From the NCBI GenBank assembly GCA_001574975.1, contig KQ965736.1, forward strand, positions 127,725 to 191,724: DNA of 64,000 nt, given 5' to 3'. A program made the translations under genes and the position numbers. The stretch's first letter is position 1. Every line of letters begins with the position of its first letter. The DNA comes from Gonapodya prolifera JEL478. Lineage: Eukaryota; Monoblepharomycota; Monoblepharidomycetes; Monoblepharidales; Gonapodyaceae. The notes below the pieces were generated by a model. It saw only the letters and a list, made by a program, of their open reading frames with translations, ran no database searches and was not told the origin of the DNA. Shown here in pieces: positions 33,031 through 45,140 of this stretch.

Positions 33031-34626
33031 ATGGCTCCCGTCGCCGCCGTCTCAACAACCCAGCCTCTGGCTGCAGCCGTTGCTCCAGCCTCACACAAGC
33101 TGTGCATGATTCCCGGTCCAGGTGCGTTGGTGCTCTTCCGGTTGCGGTTCCGTCTGCTCTCTAACGTGTGGGACTTTCATGTCTCGACAAACTCAGTCGA
33201 GTTCGACTCGGAAGTCCTGGCCCAAATGGCCTCGCCCGCAATGAGCCACATGGATCCCGTGTTCCAGAACATTTTCGGAGAGACGATTGAGATGACGCGC
33301 GAGGTGTTCGGGACCAAGGTGAGCCTTTGCGCCCCCCATCCACCCTACCCACGCACACCAAACCCACCCCATCTCGATCCCAGACCGGCCAACCCCTCAT
33401 CATTGCCGCCTCGGGAACCGCAGGCTGGGACACCGTCGCCGCCAACCTCACCCAACCCGGGGAGCACGCCATTGTGGTGTCCACGGGGCTCTTCTCGGAC
33501 CGCTTCGCCGAATGCCTCGAGGCCTACGGCGCCAAAGTCACCACCATCAAGGCCAAGCTCGGCCACCGCCCCTCGCTGACCGACATCGAGGCGGCCCTCA
33601 CCGCCGGTACCCCCGCGCGACTCATCACCATCACGCATACGGACACCTCCGCGGGCGTGCTGTGGGACGTTCCGGCCATCACGGCGCTCGTGCGCCGCGT
33701 CAGCCCGTCGACGCTCGTGGTCGTGGACGGCGTGTGCTCGGTCGGGTGCGAGGAGCTCAAGGTGGACGAGTGGGACGTGGACGTTGTCCACACGGCAAGC
33801 CAGAAGGCCCTTGGCGCCCCGCCCGGGTTGGCGGTCATGATTTTCTCGCAGCGCGCCCTGGACGTGTTCAAGGCACGCACGACACCCGTGCTGGGGTACT
33901 ACTTTAGCTTGAAGAAGTGGCTGCCAATTATGACGTCGTACGAAGCCGTGAGTCCGGTCGTCTCTGCGCCTTTTCAGGAATTACTATCGCTTACACTCGT
34001 TTGCTTGTTTCGCCGCTCCTTCACCTCTACTACCTCCATATCCACCGGCCATCCGAATCCCGCCAAACCCCATCCACACCAACGACTCTCATTTACAACT
34101 TCAGCGCAAAGCCCAATACTTCGCCACTCCCGCCGTCCAACTCGTCACATCCCTGCACACCTCTCTGTCCCAAATCCTTGCACAAACCCTCCCCGCGCGG
34201 CTCGCCGCGCACCGTGCGGCCTCGGACCGCGTCAAGGACGCCCTTGAGCGCATGGGCCTGCGCCTCGTCCCCGTGTCGCGCGACGTCGCGGCGCACGGCA
34301 TGACAGCCGCCTGGCTCCCGCAGAACGTCGAGCTACCCGACTTCCTCCCCAGGGTGTCCAAGAGGGGTGTCGTGCTTGCCGGAGGACTGCACCCGGAGGC
34401 GCCTACCCGGTACTTCAGGGTTGGGCACATGAACGTGAGTTTATTCTCATGTTTGCGGGCGTCGTTTAATTTGGTGTATTGATTCCCCTTCCCTGCACAC
34501 CACCATTTTCAGGTGAGCGTCATCAAAGACGCCGAGCTGGGCCACATTGGCACGACGCTCAAAGCCATCGAAGAGTCTCTCGAGGACGCCGGCCACGTGT
34601 TTCCGGCCGGCTACAAGAAGGTGTAA
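33031..34626 (+). CDS. AGX1: Alanine-glyoxylate / serine-pyruvate aminotransferase
   Basis: Starts MAPVAAVSTTQPLAAAVAP at 33031, then HKLCMIPGP joins across an intron to VEFDSEVLAQMASPAMSHMD. Landmarks of class V PLP aminotransferases follow: TGQPLIIAASGTAGWDTV, ITHTDTSAGVLWDVP, VVVDGVCSVGCEELKVDEWD and HTASQKALGAPPGLAVM, whose Lys forms the internal aldimine. After the next intron come SLHTSLSQILAQTLPARLA and LHPEAPTRYFRVGHMN, and the protein ends FPAGYKKV at 34626. The enzyme converts glyoxylate plus alanine to glycine plus pyruvate. No peroxisomal SKL-type tail is seen. The N-terminal Ala-rich leader might be a weak mitochondrial signal. Four introns; GC-rich coding. Confidence 0.93.
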
Positions 34627-35188
34627 AAGCAAGAAAAAGCAAGGCGCCGTTGCCGTAGCATTTGTTTTCTTTGGTAGTGACGGGGTTTACACCTAGATTG
34701 GTACAATAGTATGTATTAGAGATGGAAAAAGAATGTGTTGTTTGTGCTTGGCGGTTACGTAACAGTTGCGTGTGTGTCGGGCGGGCGGGAAGGGTGGGTC
34801 AGGTTTTCCCTCGCCCTCTCCATTCCCGCCGGGACGCGGTGTAAACCGGTTCTTCACACGTGCGGGTGGCGGTGCTTGCGTGGTGTCAAGGAAGCAAATA
34901 AATTGACGTGACCGAGATTTTTGTTTTGTCGTGCATTTCTGCTATTTGTCTGCTGCAGTTCCACAGTGAAGCGGTAAAGCCCGACGCTGTACCTACCACA
35001 CACCTTGACTACAGTACAGATTAATACGATTGTACATTGCTCTAATTTGCAACGCTGATTTCTTTTCTAATTTCCGGCCGCGTGAACCTTGTCTATTCAT
35101 GTGACTTGTTCGATCTTAGTTGACTCTTGTTCTGCCGGCTCCCGAGTCTGTCTTACCACAGCAAAATCAATCCATCACCTTCACGTCG
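34627..35188. other. Intergenic region
   Basis: About 560 bases. It holds the aminotransferase 3' region and the promoter of the ORM gene. No coding exon recognised. Confidence 0.4.
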
Positions 35189-36186
35189 ATGCCAACAACC
35201 AAATCAAACAGGCGGAAATCGCTAGCAAACGGCGCGACGGACTCCGACCCGCGGAGCACGCGGAGTCTCAACTCGAATTGGGTCAACTACAAGGGTGAGC
35301 GAAGTCGGTGGCAATAGCAGATTCCTGTGGCTCATCCGGTACGCTTGCGACTGGGAACTCGACCCCCGATCTGCGCAATGACTGACATGACCTGTGCTGG
35401 CGCGGCGATGACGACCCGGACCTCCCCGACCGGATGAATCCACGATGCGACGTGCGCAGGGTCGTGGACTGTCCACGTGCTGCTGATCGTGGTGGGAAAG
35501 CTGGCCTTTTCTGTGATTCCGGGGATCTCGACGGAACTGGCTTGGACGCTGACGACGGTGTCGTACAACATTGGACAGTTTTTGATGTTTCACGGAGTGA
35601 GTGTGTGATGTGCTGCGAATGCTGAACATCATCCGAGACTGACCCTTTCGGGCCCACGTTCAGATGACAGGAAGTGAGTTGGAGGAGGCGTGCCGTGTGG
35701 AATCTTGTCAGAAGTGAAATGAAACCATTCTTCCCCTCCTGCATCATTCGATGTTCACCAGTACCTTGGAACGAGGACCAGGGAGAATCGTACGAGTCTC
35801 TTGCTTACCCGCTTCATATCGCCTTACATCTCATGCCTTCTATTTACGACTTAGTGATGATAAAACACTATGGCAACAGGTCGACAACGGAGCAGAATAT
35901 ACACCGGCGCGAAAGTACCTGATAGTACGTATTCTGCAACTCCTCTGACGACGTCCTCGCTCACCAACATTCACGCTTTTGTTTTCGGATACTCATAAGG
36001 CGGCGCCAATTGTCCTGTGAGTCTCTTCTTGCCGTCGTGATTTACGAAATGTTGCACAAGACCCATCCACTCGACTCTTCCAGCTTCCTATTGAGCTGTC
36101 ACTACTCCCACTACGACACCGCCTACTTCGTCATCAACCTGCTATCTCTGTTGGTTTGCCTAGGCCCCAAGTTACCGGCTCTGTGA
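35189..36186 (+). CDS. ORM1: ORM/ORMDL sphingolipid regulator
   Basis: Seven exons splice in frame: MPTTKSNRRKSLANGATDS to SLNSNWVNYKG; SWTVHVLLIVVGKLAFSVIP to LMFHG; MTG; IPWNEDQGESYD; DDKTLWQQVDNGAEYTPARK to YLI; AAPIVL; and FLLSCHYSHYDTAYFVINLL to LGPKLPAL at the TGA (36184-36186). The NWxNxKGxW start, SVIPGIST, LWQQVDNG, TPARKYL and the closing PKLP are the hallmarks of ORM/ORMDL proteins of the ER membrane. These bind and inhibit serine palmitoyltransferase. The Ser/Arg-rich N-terminus resembles the Ypk1-phosphorylated tail of yeast Orm1/2. One exon is only about 10 bases (ATGACAGGAA near 35665). Confidence 0.93.
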
Positions 36187-36357
36187 GGACGGGGAATAGA
36201 ATTTGTCGCACTTTGGCATTATTAGTTATTTGTTTTGGAAGTGCAATAATACGCGGAGGCACGTTTGGACATACAATGAATGCAAGCTGTACACTTTAGT
36301 TTACAAAAGAGAGGTGAATGAATATGTACAATGAGACATGACATGCTCCAGAATTGA

Positions 36358-37371
36358 TCACGTTTGCATCGGATCATCGTCGAATTCTATATATGCGAAG
36401 AGGAAAGAATCATGGGACCATCCGTTCCACCATCTCGGTCTCCCCAAATCCAACACTCACCAGCAGTTGCCAAGTTCCTTATCTTGGGGAACTGCACCTT
36501 CTCCTCCAACTGGCCCTGCGCCCACACCAACATCCTCATCAGTGCAGGGAGCTTTGGGTCCTTGTCCTGGCATTGCGACACCAGCACAGCAGCGTTGAGT
36601 TCAGACGCCGTTCGCTGGCGCTGCACGTGGTCCAAAAGGTCCCCGACCGGAGACTTGGACAACGTCGCGGGGTCGAAGGCAAGAAGGGCCATGGTGCGTT
36701 CCAGTTCGGCGAGGAATTCCGGCTGGAAGGAGAAATAAATGGAAGTTGATGAAATAAAGAGGACCGACACATTGCAATGGGGCAAGCATACATTGTCTTC
36801 TCCCCGGGGAGCCAGCTCATCCTGAGCGAACTCGATAGCTTCAGTGACGTTGCCTGATCGGATAAGCTCGATCAACTTCTGCTGCTGGAGGTGGAAGAAA
36901 AGCTTCGGGTTGAGGTCGAGAATCTGAACAAAATCGCGTTAAATCTCGCGACAAATTCTCAACGAGCTCGACACCATCACTTCAGCTCACCTCTGGATCC
37001 AAATCGTTCACTCGCTCGATGGCTTCGTCGATACTCCCACGTTGCACGGCATTGCGAATTGTCATCCGGTCTTCAATGGAGGCCAGCTCCACGGCGGGTT
37101 GGAGGTTGGCTTCCTGGCCAAACTTCTCTGCGGCGTCTTTGTACCCTTCAATGATAAGGTAGTTCATGACGAGTTTGTTGAGGTCTCTAATGTAGGACGT
37201 GTCAGGCTCCAGCCGAGTGGTACAACGAGAAGTTATAATGACTACAGACTGTTTGTTAATTTTCACGGCGGCGAGCTTTCGCTCCCATTCGTCCTTGGAG
37301 ATGCTCTTCTTCTGCGCGGCCGCCTTCGTTGTTGGTTTGGAGAGAGGCGAAGAACGCGAAACACGCGACAT
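36358..37371 (-). CDS. GID8: GID/CTLH ubiquitin-ligase subunit Gid8 (TWA1)
   Basis: Starts MSRVSRSSPLSKPTTKAAAQ at 37371. A LisH motif reads DLNKLVMNYLIIEGYKDAAE, followed by the CTLH segment (VQRGSIDEAIERVNDLDPE, ILDLNPKLFFHLQQQKLIEL) and a CRA domain (PEFLAELERTMALLAFDPAT, SELNAAVLVSQCQ, MRMLVWAQGQLEEKVQFPK). The order and spacing match Gid8. Gid8 is the scaffold that links the RING subunits to the substrate receptor in the complex that degrades gluconeogenic enzymes in yeast. The last exon is inferred: a donor after NLATA and an acceptor near 36388 give EFDDDPMQT and a stop at 36358-36360. Confidence 0.92.
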
Positions 37372-37511
37372 GTAAAGCAAAAGACGGCAAATCAGCAGCA
37401 GTACAATCCTAAATGGCATCGCCTCCTTCTGAACCACAAAGAAGGACCGCCGATGTTTGAGACGTGGCGGAACTCCCTCTCGACTCCAACACCAAGCCGA
37501 AGCGGCGTCCA

Positions 37512-37724
37512 TCAGTGTGCATCAATAAAGTTCTCGACATCGAGGTCAGCCTCGTGGGCTGCCTGGTCAGAGAGATTCCCATGCAGAGTTCCATCATTTA
37601 GGATTCCACCCGGCTTGAATTCACGCCGGAACCGCAACAACCGGGACGACGGAGTGAGAGAAGAGACATCCATGTAGAAATGAAGCTCGGAATGACGCGC
37701 GCGATTCCTGGAGACACGAACCAT
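37512..37724 (-). CDS. Small open reading frame, unknown
   Basis: A 70-codon uninterrupted frame, MVRVSRNRARHSELHFYMDV to DLDVENFIDAH. It lies between GID8 and the NFX1-type gene on the same strand. Composition looks coding, with an acidic tail AHEADLDVENF, but no family is recognised. It could be a small protein, an upstream exon of GID8 or a chance ORF. Confidence 0.3.
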   Translation of the reverse strand: MVRVSRNRARHSELHFYMDVSSLTPSSRLLRFRREFKPGGILNDGTLHGNLSDQAAHEADLDVENFIDAH

Positions 37725-37872
37725 GGTGATTAATTTTTCTCCGTCAAGAGGTTTGTGCACATGAACGGTCCACGTTGCGTTACTTCATTTTTGGGAATCA
37801 CAACATAATATGTTCAGACAAATAGTTACATGAAATTGCAATTGGGCATCTACTATTTACTTGGTTTTGATT

Positions 37873-40800
37873 TTAAATAAGCTGTTCCCAATCATCCACA
37901 GTCGTTGTTCCCAGCACTTTTGACTCGGTGCTGTTTCCCTCTCCTCCACCATTCTCGTCGCCAAAGGCAGCGTCCGCAACACTCGGATCTTGCACTAAAA
38001 CCTCCGGAACATGTGCCCCATTTTCCAAAGGGGTGGTTTCGCGAACTTCTGTCTCAGAATCTCCTTCAGATTGGGACTGGTTCGCAATTTCCCTCTTCTT
38101 TTTCTTCTGAGACACGACCTTCCAACCAGGATCGGAACCCAGTGCGGTCCCCAAATCATTGAATACGTCAAAGGCGTTGTGATTGGGAGAGGGTGTACGA
38201 ACTGGGGCAGGCGGGCCACCAGCCAATAGACCGGCAGCACTTCCAACAGGAATGTTTTTCTCCTCAACTTTCGGCTTGGCCTCCCCAACAATCTCGCCTC
38301 GAGCATTCATCCACACACACTGTACAGAGGACGCCCAGCCGTTTGCCAAAAATTTCTCAGCTACCGCCGGCTGGATCCTTCGTAACAGGTCTTCAAGCTC
38401 TCCCATGCTGTCCTTCGACGTACGTCCAGACATCATAACAACGGCATCATCTTCTCCAACCCACGAGATGGAAATTTTGTTGCTTGTTCCGAAAAGTGGT
38501 TCCAGCAGGATTTCCAGGTCACGCCCGTCGATTCCAAACGCTACCCCAACCAGATGCAAAGCGTTGACAGCCGACAGGCCTTTACCCGTGGTCTTCGACT
38601 TCGAGCGGGGTGCTGTGGTGGTGACAGCACTACCCGACGCTTGTGGCGTCGCAGCGTCGCTCAAAAGAGGGGTCGGAATCTTGGAAGTCTTCTTCCGTCT
38701 GACAATAAGGCTTGGCGTCGAAGTATCCACGTCGAGAACTTCGGGGCTTAAATCATAAGCTCGAGCTGCAAGCTTTTCTGCGAACTCAAGGTGACTGCGG
38801 CGGGCATTGCGCAAAACATGTGTGCTGGTTTTGGATGCATCATCGATGAAGTCGGCGAAAGTCTTCTCAATCGATCGAACAAATGCGAGATTCTTTGACG
38901 CATACTAAAATAGCACCAAAACGGTCACTCTCAACTTTTATCGTCAACGAAAAGCTTGCTCACCTCCAGTATACTCGGTGGGTACTTCTGGATGACTGCT
39001 GGAGTGCTCCCCCGTGCAGCCAAGTCGATGTCCAAAGCCACCGCTAACTTCTTGTTTCTCTCTGAAATCGCGCACGTGCTGTCACATTGAAGGAACTGCC
39101 TCCAACCTGGCTTCCCGTCGACTTTCTCGTCGGTTTTCTCCAAGGACTCTTCCTCAGACGCTGGTGCTGCTGCATTCGCCTGTGATGCTGAACACACACC
39201 GGCTTGAGTTCGGTTACCGCATTTGCAAGTGAGGGTTACGGGGTGTTTGCAAGCGGTATCTGGGCATTCAAGGCCGCCGACACCATGGCATAGTGCACCA
39301 CATGGGTGCCCACATGTGCGCCTTGGTGTCACGCAGCGTTCAGCGCACAGCCAAGTTGCACTTTCGGGGTGAAGTCGGATTTCAGTGAGCGCTTGAACAA
39401 CCTGCGTTCCGTGATCATGGCATACAATGGGACATGAATGTCCACATTCCAAAGTTTCTTCGCATTTCAATCCACAAGAGATTGGCCCACGGTCTGATCG
39501 GAAACACGGAAGCTTTAGCACCTTGCGACCACAACCGCATACCCTGTTGAGGAACCCTGTTTAGCTGAGCACCTCAACGACGCGACAGAATGTAACATAC
39601 CTCTCTACTAGAACTGAGCATGGTGGACAAGCCACATCATCTTGATGGCATTCATGAGAGATCATGTCGTGTCCGCACATCTGCCGTCGAATGCACGGCC
39701 TACGACAAACCGGTGGTTTCGTTCCGCACGGTTGTGGAGGGAAGAGAACTGTTTGACCGCAGTGACAGCTCAGCTCCGTGAAGATAGCGTTGAGGCATGG
39801 TGGGCATCTGCCTTTGTGGCCTGCAAAAATTTGAAAAAAATTAAGTAGCGTCCCGCCTTTCGAAGATAAAATCTAACTTACATCGTTCCTCGCAAGGATG
39901 ACCACAAGGAAGCGATTTGCCGCAGAGAAGTTTGCAGACGTGGTTACCTTCAGGGTCGTCCGTCACTGCTTGTCCAGTATTTAATGGACAACACTTGATT
40001 CCACACTACGACACAAATTAGGATGAGCAGTTTTCCGGGTGATAACAAGATATAAAGCTCACTTGGTGTTTGCCACATGAACGAAGCGCCTTGCAAACTT
40101 TGAAACACTTCGGGTGCTCAATACTGTATGACTTTCCGTCCGCACGAAGCTCAAGATTTCCACAAAGCATCTCCTGTTCCATGCTTTTGCAGCGGCATTT
40201 TACTTTAACTTTGTTTGCACAGGGCGGACATGAACCAGCGTGCTTAAAACAAAAATTAGCTTCAAACTCGTTCGAAAGCACAGTATTGCACCTACGCATT
40301 TAACAAGGCATTTGTGTCCACATTTCAACGTCTTTCCGCACTGCAGGGGACATGTAGGAATCGGGTCCACACAGCGTTCCCTGTTCTTTCCTTTCAAAAG
40401 GATCACAACCTTGGCACGACCACATGGGCAATTCGTTACTTTGCTTGGATCAAGAGGACAAGTCTCCGCCGGGTCGTGCACATCACCGTGGCATGTGCGA
40501 TCACATCCATGAACGTTACAAGAGTATTTGAAAGGACAAGGCTCTCCACAAGAAAATCCATTTTGAGTATCGTCGTCGTCCGAGGATCCACAGAGTCCAG
40601 ACCGTACGTTGTTCCCACAATAGCACGCCCGCTCAAAGGGAATGGTGCATGGTTCACAGGCGCCATGGTGGCATAAATTCTCGCACTGGAAAGAAAGAAC
40701 GTCGATCGTGGTTCATGCGTTTTCCCCCACAACATTCACATACCTGGTGGATCCCACACGCCAATGTCTTTCCACATATGTCCCCGCACGAACGTTGTCT

Positions 40801-43016
40801 TGAACCAGTTTTCAGGGTCTCTGGGTCATTGCATCGCCCGGCAAACTGTGACAATGATCAGAATAAGGAAACTACTCGTACTGAAGGAACGTCTCACTTT
40901 CGTTTTTCCACAGAAACAGCTTGCTTCCACAATCTTGGTACAGGGCGGATGCGGTCCAGGGTGACAAGTCTCCACGCATTCATGCGGGCAAAGTCCTCCA
41001 GGACGAATTCCGAGGCAGGGCTCTCCACATGAGTGTGGCGTGAGGTAGCTGTTGTACTTGGGATTTACCGCTCCCCCGCAAAAGCACCGATATTCCGTGG
41101 GGTAAGGCTGCGCTGTGCTACACTGGGGGCATCTCACAGTGGCAGGTGCAGGGCCAGAACCTGCAGGAGCAGATGCCGACGCAATGGTAGGGTTCTGTGG
41201 TACGGTGGCAGCCTTAGTCCCCCACTTCTGTGTGCAATGAAGGTGGAATACGGCCCAGCAGGTTGAACAGCTCCAGGTACGCTCGTGGTGTCGAATGCGA
41301 TCAGTACAAATAAGACAGTCGTAAGTGAGCGTCGTGAGTCCATGCACCAGGTTAGACAGCAGATCGTCCGAGTCGGGTTTAGAGCTGACCGTCTTTCCCG
41401 AATATTGATGACCGCTCTGTTGATTTTCATTGCCAACAGCAGGGTGTTCATGTTTGTGAGTGTTTCCATTCTCGTTGTGTCTGATTTGGGCCCCATTGTT
41501 GGTTGTGATGTCGGTCTTCGTCTCTTGAACCATTTTTGCTGTACCGACACTCCGAGATGGCGCTTCGGCGCTGTCTGTCCGCTCGCGAGTCCGGTTGTTT
41601 CGATTGTCAGCATATCCGTTTTGCTCCCGACTTGCTTCGGCGATTTCGGAAACTCTCGCGTCCTGTGTCGATCTGACAGTCCTGGTGACAGGCCCGCCGC
41701 GGGAGCCACTTCGGGCGCCGCGTCCATTCCTGTGATCGCCTTCTACTCGCTGTTGCGATGCGCCCATAGAGCCAGCGGCGGCCTCCAGTCTCGCCCGAGC
41801 GTCATGCGAGCGACGAGGAGCGGACTGGTACCCTGCACTTTCTCGTACTGGTGCTTGTGGAGCGTCATCTTGCCCAGAGTACCTTTGCAGGTAAGTGTTG
41901 TCGACACGAATTTCGCCACTTTGAGTCCCTTGAGGGACGAACGCCGTTGCTCCCGGGTCGAGGGGTTTACTAGAAATCGGCCGCTGTCCACCACGATTTG
42001 ACTGACGCTGACCTCGACCTGAATACCCATGCTGTTGCCGAGAAGTCTCGTTCACGAGTGGTTGATCGACGTGAGAGACAGGAGCTGTCGCACTGTTGAG
42101 CTCCACCGAGTTTGGCGGTGACGCGGGCCCCGCACGCCATGACGGAACTCGCTTGGACGCCTGTTGGGATCGTCCATCATTTCCTCCCCCCCGGTTCGAC
42201 GTCCTATCGTGCTCGTTCGATGTCACATCGTGTTGATGCTGTCTGCCCTGCGAGTAGCGTACATGGGGAGATCCCGCATCTCCTCCGCGTCGACCACCAG
42301 TGCTGCCGGGTACGCCGCCTCTTCCACCCCTCCCGCGTCCACCTCTCCTATTCCCACCTTCGGAGCTGCTCGGCTCGGACGGGATCGGCGAAGCGCCCAA
42401 CCGCGACTCTGCGTAGATCGCCGTCGCGTATCCCGTTATTGCCGAATCGGAGGTGTACAGCGTGTTTTGCCCGGAAGCGTAAGCCGCGCCCCGCCCGCCT
42501 CGCGTGCCACTGCCACGATACGCCGATCCGCGGCCTCTTTGTTGCCGTCGAGGAGCAGATGCGGAAGGATATCCTATTGAAAATATTGCGGTTACTCCTC
42601 AAAGCCGAACAATCAAGAGGGTTTCTGAACATCAACTCACCGTCTGCCCGGCTCTCGGCAAGCGTACTTTCGTTGAAGTCAAATGTGGACCCCATGTCCA
42701 GCGCTCTCCAATGGAGATCCTCCACCGCGGTCGGGGTCGTCTCGACCGACCTCGAGGTTCCAGGGAGAAGGGGCAATTGCCGCCCGAGCTCTTTGTCTGT
42801 GTCGGCCTTTTGGAAAATCGTCGTTGGAGCCTCTTTGCGTCGGTCTATGGTTGGCTTTTGCTGGTGCAGTGGCTCTCTCGAGAGCCCGGTATTCCGATTC
42901 GGATTGTTCGTAGAGAACTCCACTGAGTCGCGTTCTTCGGGGGCGAAGTGCCCAGAGGCGTTTAAAAGTGAGTGTGAGATGCTGAGGTTGGCTTTTCCTT
43001 TGCTGTTGCTGTTAAA
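37873..43016 (-). CDS. NFX1/FAP1-type zinc-finger protein
   Basis: A long gene with about ten introns. The N-terminal part is Gly/Arg-rich (GGNRRGGRGRGGRGG). A PHD/RING-like Cys-rich domain follows: DCLICTDRIRHHERTWSCST to FHLHCTQKW and RCPQCSTAQP. Then come about eight NFX1-type fingers, e.g. CGEPCLGIRPGGLCPHECVE, CPLQCGKTLKCGHKCLVKC, CKLLCGKSLPCGHHPCEERC and CGLKCEETLECGHSCPIVC. After the fingers is an R3H-like region, then an acidic C-terminus ending TTTVDDWEQLI. Family members bind nucleic acids; yeast Fap1 binds FKBP12. The frame stays open upstream of 42923 through LLNASGHFAPEE, possibly a divergent PAM2 motif, so the ATG lies in an unseen exon. Confidence 0.9.
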
Positions 43017-43165
43017 CTGAAATGGATGAAAGAAAGTTGTGGTGTTTCGTGATCTGCTTTTATAGTTGTAATCTCACTCGCCATGTCCCCACATTTCGTT
43101 TTATGTACAAGGAGTGTGGACCAACCAAATCAAAAATCACAATGAAAGAACCAAAATACAGTACT

Positions 43166-44999
43166 CTATTCCAGTCTTCTTTTCCCATTTTCGTTGAGCC
43201 CCATATTCACATTCACCCCCCCCTGTCGAACGATTCGCGGTGTCCTTTGGGGTCCCAAAACGTCCGCACTCGGGGGCACCCTCCTTTCGCCGCGCCACAC
43301 CGACGCGCGCCCGGGCAAGACCGGCGTGCCCGCGCGCGGTTCGGGCCCGGGCCCGGGTCCCGACGCTCGCCGATCACGATTCGGTGTGCCCACACCACCA
43401 CCAGCACCACCACCTCGCACCGTGGGATCGGCCAAGGGAAGTCCAGGAGACGAGCTGGCGAGGGGGGAGAAGAGGGAGGGTCGCTTGAGAGGGAATGCCC
43501 GGGCGGGTGCGGGTGGACCGACGTCGCGGAACCCATGGGGCTTTGTGGCAAGGATGGAGTCGTTCAACAACCGAACGTGGCACACCGCAGCACGCCAGGC
43601 GCACTCACCGTGACCGCGTACTCGACGACGTCAGAGGATGGTTCGGGGGACTTGGCAAGGTACGCGACCCTTGAACACAATCGAATGTGACACCGCAGTT
43701 TTGGCGAGGTGACAAGATACAGCGAAAGCTCAAACTCACCGTCCAGCCCGTCTCCTCCCCATCACAACTCTCCTCTCGATACTGGAATTCCACGCCTCGC
43801 CAAGAGCCGGGATCAGCGTGTGGCTGGGCCCGTCGTCTGCTCGACTACCACCGCCACCGCCCCCCTGTGGGTACCGCGACGTGGACTTGTCCACCCGTGC
43901 CGTGAGTTGATTCGTCACAAAGACCTTGCAGGAGGAATGGTTGGAGGGTGCGCTTTCGCAATCGGCACAAGCGGCCATCGTCCAGGCTCGTGAGACTTAC
44001 AGCGACGCGAAATCGTTTGGCGAGGCCCTGAAGTCGCCCGCCTACAGCCAGGAGGAGCTTGGTTCGCTCGGAGTAGTCCATGGGGGAGTATCGGAAGTGG
44101 AAGGCGGCCGAGTCGAGGACGACGAGCTTGACCTTTATGTTTGAGAGGTAGGGGGGGAGGAGGAAGAGCGCACAGGGCGGTGAGGTGGGGTGATTAGAAA
44201 GTCGAAGTACAGAAACAAAGAGAAAGCGGCGATGGGACTAGTTGTCCAGACAATGTGAAGAACACCATGGTTTCGGTCCGATTAACAAACGGACTTCCAA
44301 GCAGCTCGTTCGCTTCGTGGTGTTTCGCGGCACCTCCAACAAAGGCACTGCTTAGATGCTCACGTCGGGATTCTGGTCCAAGACAACTTCCATGAGGTTG
44401 GCGACGGCGGCAACCTCGTAGCAGTCGTGGCAGCGATAATAGTGAATCCTGTCAAGGAGGTGCGACACCTCAAAAGGTTCGGGTGTCGATGGTGGAGGAT
44501 TCTGCGGAGCCGCAGACGGATTCTGCATGCGTGCGGACATGTCGCGCAAGTCGAGATTGATCTGAAGAACGGTCGCATTGGCGATTTGAATGAGGCGGTC
44601 GGGGAAGAAGGAGCCCTCGGTGTCTAGTGAGGTGATGTCAGGTCTAGGACAATCTCGGAGCTGTGCTGCTTCTTCCAATCACCTATGTAGATTGCCTGTC
44701 CCCCGAATCCGCCCAGGATGGTGGGTATTTGAACGTTGACACAGAGCTGCATGCTTCCGGGATCGACGAGTGTCGGGTGAAAATTCTCGCCACCTCTCGT
44801 TGGGTAGAATGCTCTTACCAGCTCCTTTGAGCCATGCGACGCTGCATTCCCCACTGGTCCACCACCCAACTCACCATAGCTGCGTTTTTCCCACGCCCGG
44901 ATCACCGCACACTTCCGTCACTGCGCCCAGCGGCACGCCGCCTCCGCTTTTCGGGTTGACGATTCGGTCGAACGCGGCGCACGACGTTGGAATGGCCAT
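43166..44999 (-). CDS. RAD51C: RAD51C-like recombinase with long C-terminal extension
   Basis: The first sure ATG in frame is at 44999 ([14 protein letters not shown]). [20 protein letters not shown] then carries Walker [11 protein letters not shown]. Further exons read [73 protein letters not shown] (Walker B), [14 protein letters not shown] and [12 protein letters not shown], followed by [14 protein letters not shown] and PHGFRDVG. These match RAD51C, a RAD51 paralogue in homologous repair. The usual N-terminal HhH domain (~80 residues) is not visible; the frame continues upstream without an ATG. A ~130-residue Pro/Gly/Arg-rich tail follows the normal end. Some splice sites between helices are ambiguous. 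Confidence 0.83.
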
Positions 45000-45140
45000 G
45001 CGAAGGGTGGGTTGTGACCGCAGCGACCGGTTGAATCCATTCTGCCGGGCTTTGGTTGAAGCGGCTTTCGGAAGTCGGGACACGAACCTGTCCCTTCTTC
45101 ACCTGCACGGCCGTCTTCACCCCCCATCATCAACACAAAA

